Notes under the pieces: model-generated
What the model was told of the DNA's origin: nothing
The model's database searches: none
The model's input: only the letters and a program-made list of their open reading frames with translations
Part shown: in pieces, positions 8,239-16,866 of the stretch
Numbering within the stretch: the stretch's first letter is position 1
How the letters are laid out: the number at the start of each line of letters is the position of its first letter
Assembly: GCF_946404925.1 (NCBI RefSeq)
Contig: NZ_CAMJFM010000010.1
Coordinates: 27,493-91,492 of the forward strand
Source: an uncultured Prevotella sp.
GTDB lineage: Bacteria > Bacteroidota > Bacteroidia > Bacteroidales > Bacteroidaceae
Direction: 5' to 3'
DNA: 64,000 nt
Made by a program: the position numbers and the translations under genes

Positions 8239-9513
8239 ATGGCACAACCATTGGCTGAAAGACTACGTCCTCGCACTTTAGATGAGTATATCGGACAGGA
8301 ACATCTGGTAGGCGAGGGAGCTGTTCTGCGTAAGATGATAGACGCAGGACGCATACCATCGTTTATACTCTGGGGACCACCAGGAGTAGGTAAGACTACG
8401 CTGGCACAAATCATTGCACACAGACTTGAAACTCCCTTCTACACACTATCGGCAGTTACCAGTGGAGTGAAAGATGTACGCGAGGTAATAGAGAAGGCAC
8501 AGAAGGGCAGATTCTTTAATGAGGCTTCACCTATATTATTTATAGACGAGATACACCGTTTTTCGAAATCACAACAGGACTCGCTTCTTGGTGCAGTAGA
8601 GAAAGGAATCGTGACGCTGATAGGTGCCACAACTGAGAATCCGTCGTTTGAGGTGATTCGTCCGTTGTTGTCGCGCTGCCAGTTGTATGTGTTGAAATCA
8701 TTGGAGAAGGATGACCTGCTGAAATTACTTGATCGCGCCATCAATACCGATGCAATACTGAAGGAACGAAATGTGAAACTACAGGAGACCAACGCAATGC
8801 TTAGATATAGCGGAGGCGATGCACGTAAGTTGCTGAATATCTTAGAATTGGTTGTAGAAGCTGAAGCAGGAGATGAAGTTATTATTACCGATGAGAAGGT
8901 AGTTAACCGCTTGCAACAGAATCCGTTGGCATACGATAAAGATGGCGAGATGCATTACGATATTATCTCGGCATTTATTAAGAGTATACGTGGTAGCGAC
9001 CCTGATGCTGCACTCTATTGGTTGGCTAGGATGATAGAAGGTGGCGAAGATCCTCAGTTTATTGCCCGTCGACTGGTAATAAGTGCTTCGGAAGATATCG
9101 GACTGGCAAATCCAAATGCATTACTGTTGGCAAACGCCGCATTCGATGCTGTTATGAAGATAGGTTGGCCTGAAGGTCGCATACCTCTGGCCGAAGCGAC
9201 TGTATATCTGGCATCATCACCCAAGAGTAACAGTGCTTATTTAGGTGTTGACGCCGCACTCGACCTGGTGCGCCGTACAGGTAATCAGCCTGTGCCGCTA
9301 CCGATACGTAATGCACCAACACAGCTGATGAAGGAATTGGGATATCATGATGGATACAAGTATCCTCACGACTATGCCGGCCATTTTACTCCCCAGCAGT
9401 ATATGCCCGATGCTCTGCAGAATGAGCGCATCTGGCACGGACAGCATAACCCCACTGAGGAGAAAATGTATCAGCGAATGGTAAACTATTGGGGAAAAAG
9501 ATACGAAGATTGA
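8239..9513 (+). CDS. rarA: Replication-associated recombination protein A (AAA+ ATPase)
   Basis: RarA (MgsA) acts at stalled replication forks together with SSB and the clamp-loader machinery. The 424-residue protein shows Walker A GPPGVGKT, Walker B ILFIDEIHRF and the sensor-1 region IGATTENPSF, followed by the C-terminal tetramerisation part (ASEDIGLANP, ATVYLA). ATG 8239 is chosen over TTG 8227 because that TTG is part of the TAACTTTG promoter box. The predicted transcript is nearly leaderless. It is followed after 22 nt by the TRIC-like channel gene and then dnaB, probably one operon. Confidence 0.95.
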   Translation: MAQPLAERLRPRTLDEYIGQEHLVGEGAVLRKMIDAGRIPSFILWGPPGVGKTTLAQIIAHRLETPFYTLSAVTSGVKDVREVIEKAQKGRFFNEASPILFIDEIHRFSKSQQDSLLGAVEKGIVTLIGATTENPSFEVIRPLLSRCQLYVLKSLEKDDLLKLLDRAINTDAILKERNVKLQETNAMLRYSGGDARKLLNILELVVEAEAGDEVIITDEKVVNRLQQNPLAYDKDGEMHYDIISAFIKSIRGSDPDAALYWLARMIEGGEDPQFIARRLVISASEDIGLANPNALLLANAAFDAVMKIGWPEGRIPLAEATVYLASSPKSNSAYLGVDAALDLVRRTGNQPVPLPIRNAPTQLMKELGYHDGYKYPHDYAGHFTPQQYMPDALQNERIWHGQHNPTEEKMYQRMVNYWGKRYED

Positions 9514-9535
9514 AAATAAATATTGATATTTGAGA

Positions 9536-10150
9536 GTGGAGCAAGGTTTAATAATAGGTATAATAGAACTGTTGGGTACGTTTGCCTTTGCCATATCGGG
9601 CATTAGGCATGCTGCAGCTAAGCACTTCGACTGGTTCGGAGGCTATGTATGCGGTGTAGCTGTGGCTATCGGTGGAGGTACTATCCGCGACGTGATGCTT
9701 GGTACTACACCATTCTGGATGACAAATCCCATTTATCTGATATGTACAGCCGTAGCACTGATAACAGTAGTGGTATTTGGCAAATGGATGGAACCGTTGA
9801 AAAATGCGTGGTTTGTGTTTGATACATTAGGACTTGCGTTGTTTACGATTGCTGGAATACAGAAGAGTCTTGCTTTTGGGCAGCCGTTTTGGGTAGCTAT
9901 CATCATGGGATGTATCACAGGTTCGGCTGGTGGAGTAATCCGTGATGTGCTGCTTAACAACGAACCAGTGATATTCCACAAAGAGATTTACGCCATGGCC
10001 TGTGTAATAGGTGGTATAGCGTATTGGGGGCTTGCTGAGCTTGGCACACCAGCAGAAATAAGCGCCGGTGTCAGTTTTGCTGTAACTTGCCTGATACGTT
10101 TCCTGGCAGTGCGCTACCACTTGTCGCTCCCAGTGTTGAAAGAAAAATAA
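9536..10150 (+). CDS. TRIC-type cation channel / UPF0126 family membrane protein
   Basis: This roughly 204-residue protein has about seven hydrophobic segments and the two internal repeats of the UPF0126 family: GGGTIRDVMLG in the first half and GGVIRDVLLNNEPVIF in the second. Bacterial members have been shown to be homologues of trimeric intracellular cation channels. No ATG is available; the choice lies between GTG 9536 and TTG 9530. GTG is preferred because it is the commoner alternative start. It sits between rarA and dnaB on the same strand, with short gaps. Confidence 0.88.
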   Translation: MEQGLIIGIIELLGTFAFAISGIRHAAAKHFDWFGGYVCGVAVAIGGGTIRDVMLGTTPFWMTNPIYLICTAVALITVVVFGKWMEPLKNAWFVFDTLGLALFTIAGIQKSLAFGQPFWVAIIMGCITGSAGGVIRDVLLNNEPVIFHKEIYAMACVIGGIAYWGLAELGTPAEISAGVSFAVTCLIRFLAVRYHLSLPVLKEK

Positions 10151-10171
10151 AAATGAATTGTGAATAAATAT

Positions 10172-11683
10172 ATGGCAGAACAAACAAATAATAGACGAAA
10201 GAAATCCAATCAGCCGCTTGATCCAAGTTTCGGTCATCTGCAGCCTCAAGCCACAGATATAGAAAAGGCAGTGTTGGGTGCGCTGATGATTGACAAGGAC
10301 GCATACGCCATCGTGTGTGAGATTCTGCGTCCAGAGAGTTTCTATGAACCACGTAACCAGATGGTTTATACCGCCATACGTGATCTGAGTATGGAGGAGA
10401 AACCTGTTGACATGCTTACCGTAGCCGACCAGTTGGCAAAATCGGGTAAACTAGAGCAGGTGGGTGGTCCTGGATACATCGCAGAGTTGAGCTCGGGTGT
10501 AGCTACATCAGCCAACATCGAGTATCACGCTAACATTATTGCGCAGAAGTCTCTGGCTCGTCAGCTGATATCATTTGCAAGTTCTATTCAGACAAAAGCG
10601 TTCGATGAGACTATCGATGTAGAAGATCTGATGCAGGAAGCTGAGGGATCGTTGTTCGAGCTGTCGCAGCACAACATGAAAAAGGATTATACCGCCATCG
10701 ACCCTGTTATTGCTCAGGCGGTGAAAGGTATACAAGATGCGGCTAAGAACACCGACGGACTTACTGGTGTATCTACCGGATACTTTAAACTTGACGATAT
10801 CACCAGTGGTTGGCAGGCATCCGATTTGGTAATCATTGCCGGACGTCCTGCGATGGGTAAAACATCATTCGCCTTGTCGATGGCTAAGAACATCGCTGCC
10901 GATCTGCGTACACCTATGGCATTCTTCTCGCTTGAAATGTCGAACGTTCAGCTTGTGAACCGACTGATATCAAACGCTTGTGAGATTCAGGGTTCGAAGA
11001 TTTTGAACGGACAGTTGCAGCGAGACGAGTGGGAGAGACTTGATAAGAACATTAATAACCTGCTGGGTGCGCCTTTATATGTCGATGACACCCCAGGTTT
11101 GTCGGTATTCGAGCTTAGAACGAAGGCTCGCCGACTGGTTCGTGAGCATGGTATCAAACTGATCATGATTGACTATCTGCAGCTGATGAATGCCAACGGC
11201 ATGCGTTTCAGCAGCCGACAGGAAGAGGTATCAACCATCTCTCGTTCGCTAAAAGGATTGGCCAAGGAGTTGAATATTCCTATCTTGGCACTGAGTCAGC
11301 TGAACCGTGGAGTTGAGAGTCGTGAGGGTTTGGAAGGTAAACGACCACAGTTGAGCGACCTGCGTGAATCAGGTGCCATCGAGCAGGATGCCGATATGGT
11401 ACTGTTTGTGCATCGTCCGGAGTATTACCACATCTATCAGGATGATAACGGACGCGACCTACATGGTATGGCGCAGATTATTATAGCTAAGCACCGTAAG
11501 GGTGCTACCGGTGATGTGCTGCTAACATTTAGAGGTGAATTTACAAGATTTGAGAATCCTGAGGATAAGGCTATTGAGAATCGCGCTCCAATGGGTGGAG
11601 GAGAAATTATCGGTTCAAAACTAAATGGCGAAGACGCCCCTTTGCCACCTCCCCCAATTGACGATGGTCCACTGCCGTTCTAA
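10172..11683 (+). CDS. dnaB: Replicative DNA helicase DnaB
   Basis: DnaB is the hexameric helicase that unwinds DNA ahead of the replisome. The 503-residue protein has the N-terminal helical domain (QATDIEKAVLGALMID), then a RecA-like domain with Walker A GRPAMGKTSF, the LIMIDYLQLM segment and the LSQLNRGVE and LSDLRESGAIEQDAD motifs. No intein interrupts these sites. ATG 10172 is preferred to GTG 10160 because the protein then begins MAEQTNN. The C-terminus ends PPPPIDDGPLPF, unlike most DnaB proteins and similar to the acidic PF tip of SSB. A strong terminator follows. Confidence 0.96.
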   Translation: MAEQTNNRRKKSNQPLDPSFGHLQPQATDIEKAVLGALMIDKDAYAIVCEILRPESFYEPRNQMVYTAIRDLSMEEKPVDMLTVADQLAKSGKLEQVGGPGYIAELSSGVATSANIEYHANIIAQKSLARQLISFASSIQTKAFDETIDVEDLMQEAEGSLFELSQHNMKKDYTAIDPVIAQAVKGIQDAAKNTDGLTGVSTGYFKLDDITSGWQASDLVIIAGRPAMGKTSFALSMAKNIAADLRTPMAFFSLEMSNVQLVNRLISNACEIQGSKILNGQLQRDEWERLDKNINNLLGAPLYVDDTPGLSVFELRTKARRLVREHGIKLIMIDYLQLMNANGMRFSSRQEEVSTISRSLKGLAKELNIPILALSQLNRGVESREGLEGKRPQLSDLRESGAIEQDADMVLFVHRPEYYHIYQDDNGRDLHGMAQIIIAKHRKGATGDVLLTFRGEFTRFENPEDKAIENRAPMGGGEIIGSKLNGEDAPLPPPPIDDGPLPF

Positions 11684-11688
11684 TAACA

Positions 11689-11718
11689 AAAAGCTCTCCC
11701 GAATCCGAGAGAGCTTTT
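11689..11718. terminator. Bidirectional terminator between dnaB and the convergent TPR gene
   Basis: AAAAGCTCTC (11689-11698) pairs with GAGAGCTTTT (11709-11718) around a 10 nt loop. The A/T arms provide U-rich tails in both directions, serving the convergent genes. Confidence 0.85.
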
Positions 11719-11721
11719 GTT

Positions 11722-13383
11722 TTATTTATACTTTTCAATCAGTTTCTCAGCTTGGAGATTACCCATATCCTTTGCCTTCTGCAGGTTAGTTATTCCTTCC
11801 TTCTTGTTTCCCTTAAGACACTGAGCAACACCAAGGAACATATATCCGTCGCTGTCGTTTGGGTCAACTGTCAGACATTCCTTTGCTGTTAAAATAGCAT
11901 TGTCGTAAAGACCCACGCGGATCTCGAGCGATGCCTTCTCGGCATAGTAGAATGTTTCCTTTGGATTCATAACAATAGCACGAGTAATGTCGTTTAGTGC
12001 CTGTTGGTAAAGTCGGCCATCAACCTCGGCCTGATGACGGATATAGTAAAAGTTATCGTTGATGTTAGCCATCATCAGTTCTTCATAATCGTTCATGTCT
12101 GATACTGCCTCACGATATTTCTTGGCCTGTACACGAGCCTGAGCACGAGCCCAGAGATAAGGTGCAGCCTCCTTAAGATAAGGCTTTGTAAAGCAGTTCA
12201 TGGTACTATCGAGCAAAGCAAGCATAGCTGTAGAATCTTTCAGCATCTCCTTACAACGAGCAGCGCTATAGAAAAGCTCGGCACCCTTGAGGTTGGAGCT
12301 GGTAAGCTGGTTGTAGATGTCGTATGCCTCGTTGTACTTCTTCTGGCCGAACAGAATGTTGGCTTCCATCTGGCGATAGATGAGCTGAGGATTTAGCGTG
12401 TTGGCCAAGCGTATTTCCTCGAGTGCTTTGTCGAGCGACCAGTTGGCATAAGGCTTATCTGCTTGGAAAATCTCGTGGTTATAAATCATGCGGGCATAAT
12501 TGTAATGCGCATCGTCTTTCTGTAGGGAGTACTTGATGGCCAATTCCATATTACGCTCAGCTGTAGCGAAATCGTTCTCGCTAGCCTTTACCTGAGCACG
12601 ATACATAAATCCTTCGGGAGCGTTAGGAAACTTCTGGATAAAGTCCTCAATTAGGTTGACATAAGCCGCCGAATCCTGACGCGATGAAGCCATATAAAGT
12701 GCAAGCACAGCTTCTTTCATATCATCGGGTAACTCCTTCTTGATCTTTGTCTCCATCAAGGTTGCCTCGTTCATACCGAAGCCCGTTATCTTGAGCGAAT
12801 CGGCAAAACGAGCGCTAACAGCATAATTAAGTGTATCCTTATCGGATGCTGGTTGCTGCATCATACCTACAACCTCGCCTGCCTGATTGATAAGCGGAGT
12901 ACTTACTGTATTAGCAGGCATACTCATAGCCACGGTATAGTATTCGTATTCATTTTGAAATGTCTCGGCCTTGCGAACTGTTCCTGCAGGCACATTCTTT
13001 ACTTCATGATAAGGCAACAACCACACCTGAGAACCAACAGGAGTCGTAGCAGCGCTAATGATGAGCGGCTGAGTCTTACCACTTACGCGAAACTTGACAA
13101 CATCGTACATGTCGTTAACTCCAACAATGCTTACAACTTGCAATTCTTTACCTGAGGCATCGATAACCACAGCACGCGAAGCTCCTTTAAAAGGAGTGTA
13201 GTTACTAACGGCATCGCCATTAGCGCTAGTAAAGAAACCATTGCTACTGCCGATGAGAGAACCATCTTCGGCAAAGGTCTTGAGTGTGAATACTGATTTT
13301 GTGGCCTTCTTAACCCAACTGGGCTGGGCCATTGTTATCGCAGGCAATACTGCTAATAATAAAATAGGTAATATCTTCTTCAT
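11722..13383 (-). CDS. Exported trypsin-fold pseudo-protease with TPR repeats
   Basis: This 553-residue protein has a signal peptide (about 1-20), a trypsin/HtrA-like region (about 25-200) and a C-terminal TPR array (about 220-550). The catalytic sites appear lost: SNYTPF stands where HtrA proteins have TNxHVV, giving Thr63 for His, and ANTVSTPL replaces GNSGGPL, giving Val at the nucleophile in an ungapped match. The Asp of DMYDVVKF remains. A role as a periplasmic scaffold is inferred. Start 13383 (ATG) is used because the upstream in-frame codon is only TTG. The heptamer repeat lies between it and recN upstream. Confidence 0.8.
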   Translation of the reverse strand: MKKILPILLLAVLPAITMAQPSWVKKATKSVFTLKTFAEDGSLIGSSNGFFTSANGDAVSNYTPFKGASRAVVIDASGKELQVVSIVGVNDMYDVVKFRVSGKTQPLIISAATTPVGSQVWLLPYHEVKNVPAGTVRKAETFQNEYEYYTVAMSMPANTVSTPLINQAGEVVGMMQQPASDKDTLNYAVSARFADSLKITGFGMNEATLMETKIKKELPDDMKEAVLALYMASSRQDSAAYVNLIEDFIQKFPNAPEGFMYRAQVKASENDFATAERNMELAIKYSLQKDDAHYNYARMIYNHEIFQADKPYANWSLDKALEEIRLANTLNPQLIYRQMEANILFGQKKYNEAYDIYNQLTSSNLKGAELFYSAARCKEMLKDSTAMLALLDSTMNCFTKPYLKEAAPYLWARAQARVQAKKYREAVSDMNDYEELMMANINDNFYYIRHQAEVDGRLYQQALNDITRAIVMNPKETFYYAEKASLEIRVGLYDNAILTAKECLTVDPNDSDGYMFLGVAQCLKGNKKEGITNLQKAKDMGNLQAEKLIEKYK

Positions 13384-13386
13384 CAA

Positions 13387-13421
13387 TTTAATCTTTAATG
13401 TTTCATGTTTAATCTTTCATG
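13387..13421 (+). repeat. Heptamer micro-repeat at recN 3' end (TTTAATC family)
   Basis: Five in-phase heptamers lie on the plus strand: TTTAATC, TTTAATG, TTTCATG, TTTAATC, TTTCATG. On the recN strand the unit is GATTAAA, which contains TAA. The recN stop (13409-13411) and its last residues MKD are encoded by the repeat. Confidence 0.9.
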
Positions 13422-15073
13422 TTCAACAGCGCTTTCGCATTCTGTATGGCTGCTTCTGACACATCGCTACCGCTTAGCATCTGGGCAATCTCGCGAACAC
13501 GCTCTTCAGCATCAAGCTGTCGCATCTTGCTTGTTGTGCCACTTGCAGTCTCATTCTTTTCAACCTTATAATGTACAGAACCAAGTGCTGCAATCTGTGG
13601 CAAATGAGTGATGCTGATAACTTGTCGGCCGTGTCCACCCATCTCTTTCATAATTTGCGCCATCATCTCAGCAGTCTTTCCGCTAACACCGGTATCAATC
13701 TCGTCGAAGATAATTGTTGGCAACTTAACTGCACCACTTATCATTGCCTTGAGCGACAGCATGACACGGGCGATCTCACCTCCAGATGCTACCTGCGAAA
13801 CTGGTTGGAGTGGGGTAGACGTATTGGCGCTGAATAAGAAAGATACCTTGTCGGCACCATTTGCTCCGAGTTCGGCTGCCGTGAGCTGTATGTTGAATCG
13901 TACATGAGGCATACCAAGCGGAACTAGACGCTTCTGCATCTCGGCTTCGATGGTCTTCGCTGATTTTGTGCGAAGTTTTGTCAGCGCATCTGCTTCTTTA
14001 CGCGCCCGTGTCTCCAGCTGATGGCGGCGTGCCTTGAGGGCATCCAGCGATTCATCGCCATTCTCGATAGCCTCCAACTGCTGGTGCAGTTCATCGCGCT
14101 TAGCTATCAGTTCCTCAACAGTATCCACATGATATTTCTTCTCTAACTCATAGATTCTATCCAGACGGTTGTTAACCTGATCGAGTTCTGAAGGATCAAA
14201 GTCAACCGACTCCAACAGACTACTAATTTCCTGACTGATATCCTTCAGATCGATGTAGTTACTGTCAATACGCTCAATCAGTTCGCTGACCTCTGGATAA
14301 ACTGATTCAATACTGCGTAATGCCGACAGCGATGAACGTAGTGATTCTATCACGCCAATCTGTTCGGCCGACAGAGAATTATCTGTGGTATAGAGGGCAC
14401 TCTTGATATCCTCAGAATGCTCCATCGTCTCGCTGCGCTGTTCCAGTTCTTCCTGCTCGCCTTCCTGCAATTTAGCATTATCGAGTTCCTCATATTGGAA
14501 ATGCAGGAAGTCGCGATTTTCACGATTGCGTTCTATGGCAAACATCATCTCAGCAAGCTCCTTCTCTGCTTTCTGGTAGTCGGCAAATGTATGCTGGTAT
14601 TGAGCCAGTTGTTTTGCATCATCGGCAATGATGTCTACAACCTCTAACTGGAAGTCTTGCTTGTTAAGCAACAGATTTTGGTGCTGCGAGTGCACATCCA
14701 TCAGCTGATCGCCAAGTTCCTTCAGCATCGACAGAGCTACAGGAGTATCATTGATGAAAGCGCGGCTTTTACCTGCGGCTGTCAGTTCGCGACGAATGAT
14801 ACAATCGCCAGCATCGTACTCGATATCGTTCTCGTCGAAGAATGGCTGCATATTGTAACGCGAAAGGTCGAAGTGTGCCTCAATAACACATTTCTCTGCC
14901 CCTTGTTTGATTGTCTTTGAATCAGCACGCTGACCAAGCAATAAAGCAATTGCGCCCAGAATGATACTCTTACCGGCGCCTGTCTCACCTGTAATTACCG
15001 AGAAACCCTCGTACAGCGAGATGTCGAGCTCGTCAATCAGCGTAAAGTTCTTAATATATAAATGCTTAAGCAT
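13409..15073 (-). CDS. recN: DNA repair protein RecN
   Basis: RecN is an SMC-like ATPase that acts in double-strand break repair. The 554-residue protein has an N-terminal Walker A GETGAGKSIILGA, long central coiled coils (about residues 170-370) and C-terminal ABC signature QVASGGEIARVML and Walker B PTIIFDEIDTG. Start 15073 (MLKHLYIKNF) is chosen because this is where RecN homology begins; an upstream extension would overlap DUF4835. Its C-terminus ends inside the heptamer repeat. It is the last repair gene of the dnaN-exonuclease-DUF4835-recN row. Confidence 0.96.
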   Translation of the reverse strand: MLKHLYIKNFTLIDELDISLYEGFSVITGETGAGKSIILGAIALLLGQRADSKTIKQGAEKCVIEAHFDLSRYNMQPFFDENDIEYDAGDCIIRRELTAAGKSRAFINDTPVALSMLKELGDQLMDVHSQHQNLLLNKQDFQLEVVDIIADDAKQLAQYQHTFADYQKAEKELAEMMFAIERNRENRDFLHFQYEELDNAKLQEGEQEELEQRSETMEHSEDIKSALYTTDNSLSAEQIGVIESLRSSLSALRSIESVYPEVSELIERIDSNYIDLKDISQEISSLLESVDFDPSELDQVNNRLDRIYELEKKYHVDTVEELIAKRDELHQQLEAIENGDESLDALKARRHQLETRARKEADALTKLRTKSAKTIEAEMQKRLVPLGMPHVRFNIQLTAAELGANGADKVSFLFSANTSTPLQPVSQVASGGEIARVMLSLKAMISGAVKLPTIIFDEIDTGVSGKTAEMMAQIMKEMGGHGRQVISITHLPQIAALGSVHYKVEKNETASGTTSKMRQLDAEERVREIAQMLSGSDVSEAAIQNAKALLNMKD

Positions 15074-15083
15074 AGTAGTTATA

Positions 15084-15992
15084 CTATTTGGTGATTTGTT
15101 CCCAACTATTGTTTTGTGATGCATTCAGTCCCATCAGCAGATCGTAAATGCGCTGTTTCTCTTTCTGAGTGCCTTTACCTTTGTATATGCTCACCAACTC
15201 ATCTTTTTTGTAGTCGGTCCATATCTGTGGCAATATACTTAGCGGCTTATCCGAATGAGCCTTCTGCAGATCGTTCTCGAGTGCTGTCGAAATCTCAGTC
15301 CTGCCTCGTTCGGCATTATTTGCCATCTCGTCAAGCCCCTTGCGATAATAGTCATACTGCAGCTGACGGAACGGCTTCATTGCCTCGTCAAGATAATCGT
15401 TGATAATTGCAAAACGGTTACGGTTGTCCTCAAACGATTTCCATCCTGCGAATCCAAGATTCTGAGCATTATTCACCAATACCATACAACGCTGCAGCAC
15501 ATCGGTTCCGCCCATTGGCGAGAAGCTGTCCAGGTCGAGTCCGATGATCAGCATGGCGTAGTAGGATAGGAGAGCGGTTAACTGATTATCGATATTCTCT
15601 TCGACAAAGTTTAGCTGGTCGAATTGCTGAAAATCGAAATTAAAGTTAGCGTCTCTATTATTATATAAGGTGGAAGTATATGCCGAATTGTATACAGGAC
15701 GATTAGTCTGTATAAGCGCTGTGCACTCAAAACGGTTTTCGTCGCGCTGATATTTATTTACTGTGATGCTGAATGTGGCCTGAATGCGTTCGTTTTTCTG
15801 AAACTGCAACTCTGTCCATGTGCGTTCGTTAAGAAACTGCTCCATGGTTTGCTGCAAATTCTCGAACACGCTTGCATCCGTGCCTTGAATCTGGCTATGA
15901 TTAATATTAACTTTAACTTGCAGTTCCTGAGCATAAATACCAAGAACTGCAAGCATAAGTGTTGTTATTAATAAAGCCTTCTTACTTATCAT
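15084..15992 (-). CDS. DUF4835 family exported protein
   Basis: This 302-residue protein has a signal peptide ending near AQELQ and the DUF4835 pattern: QVKVNINHSQIQGTD after the signal and, later, LLSYYAMLIIGLDLDSFSP. The family is restricted to Bacteroidetes and commonly lies near recN and dnaN-type genes. I recall some pipelines naming it PorD, a type IX secretion-related protein, but am not sure of that. It overlaps the exonuclease stop by 4 nt (15989-15992) and ends 10 nt before recN, so translation is probably coupled. Confidence 0.85.
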   Translation of the reverse strand: MISKKALLITTLMLAVLGIYAQELQVKVNINHSQIQGTDASVFENLQQTMEQFLNERTWTELQFQKNERIQATFSITVNKYQRDENRFECTALIQTNRPVYNSAYTSTLYNNRDANFNFDFQQFDQLNFVEENIDNQLTALLSYYAMLIIGLDLDSFSPMGGTDVLQRCMVLVNNAQNLGFAGWKSFEDNRNRFAIINDYLDEAMKPFRQLQYDYYRKGLDEMANNAERGRTEISTALENDLQKAHSDKPLSILPQIWTDYKKDELVSIYKGKGTQKEKQRIYDLLMGLNASQNNSWEQITK

Positions 15993-16846
15993 CCGTTAAG
16001 TTTTGATTCACGAAGACGGATTCTGGTTAATACCTGCTTGGTGTTGTAGGTAAAGTCGCCAGCCAGAATCCAGCTGTAATAACCGGGATCGATATGCAGC
16101 ACATCAGCAACAGGAATGCCTTTGTGCTTGCCGAAATTAAACACTTCAGTAAGCTTTGGGTTGCCGTCGGCATCGAGTAGGGGATTACCATTGCGGTCTT
16201 TTACCTCACCCCATACTATACGACCTGCAAAGTCTACATTATTATTTACGCGTGAGAATTCGGCCAGCTTGTTGATGTCGTTCTCCAGAACCTTTTCGGG
16301 ATCCTCGTTGGCACCTGGGGCATACTTATCCAGTTCGCCCATCAGTACGCGATATGTAGCTTCGGTATCCTGGTCGGCACGATGTGCTTCAAAATCTTCT
16401 TCCATCTTACGGCCACAATAGAACTTATAGGCAGCAGCCAGATTACGGCGTTCCATTTTGTGGAAGATAGTTTGAGCATCAATCATCTTGCATTTGCTGA
16501 AATCGAAGTCGACACCTGCACGCAGGAATTCCTCAGCCAACAATGGAATATCGAAATGGTTGGAGTTAAATCCGGCAAAGTCGCATCCGGTAAACTTATC
16601 GGCCAAAGAGGCGGCCAATTGCTTGAATGTTGGCTTATCCTTTACATCTTCTTCCGAAATACCTGTAAGCTGAGTGATAATCGGCTCAATAGGCTTTTCG
16701 GGATTTACCAGCTCATTGCCACGTTCCTCACGTCCGTCAGGATAAACTTTAATATATGAAATCTGGATAATACGGTCCTTAACTAAGTCAAGTCCCGTAG
16801 TCTCCAGATCAAAAATTACCAGTGGTTTAATAAGATTCAGTTTCAC
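15989..16846 (-). CDS. DEDD-type 3'-5' exonuclease (DNA polymerase III epsilon-like)
   Basis: This 285-residue protein carries the DEDD exonuclease sites: FDLETTGLD near the N-terminus, FAGFNSNHFDIPLL in the middle and HRADQDTEATY, the DEDDh-type third motif. The C-terminal FGKHKG and DPGYYSWIL motifs resemble the small domain fused to many Bacteroidetes exonucleases. It lies 20 nt after dnaN, which suggests proofreading or repair work with the clamp. Whether it is the replicative epsilon subunit cannot be told from the sequence. Confidence 0.9.
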   Translation of the reverse strand: MKLNLIKPLVIFDLETTGLDLVKDRIIQISYIKVYPDGREERGNELVNPEKPIEPIITQLTGISEEDVKDKPTFKQLAASLADKFTGCDFAGFNSNHFDIPLLAEEFLRAGVDFDFSKCKMIDAQTIFHKMERRNLAAAYKFYCGRKMEEDFEAHRADQDTEATYRVLMGELDKYAPGANEDPEKVLENDINKLAEFSRVNNNVDFAGRIVWGEVKDRNGNPLLDADGNPKLTEVFNFGKHKGIPVADVLHIDPGYYSWILAGDFTYNTKQVLTRIRLRESKLNG

Positions 16847-16866
16847 TTTCTCTTCCTCTCCACCGT

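Noticed and set aside
10172..11683. An intein or frameshift in dnaB
   Set aside because: The P-loop and later motifs are continuous and length is normal.
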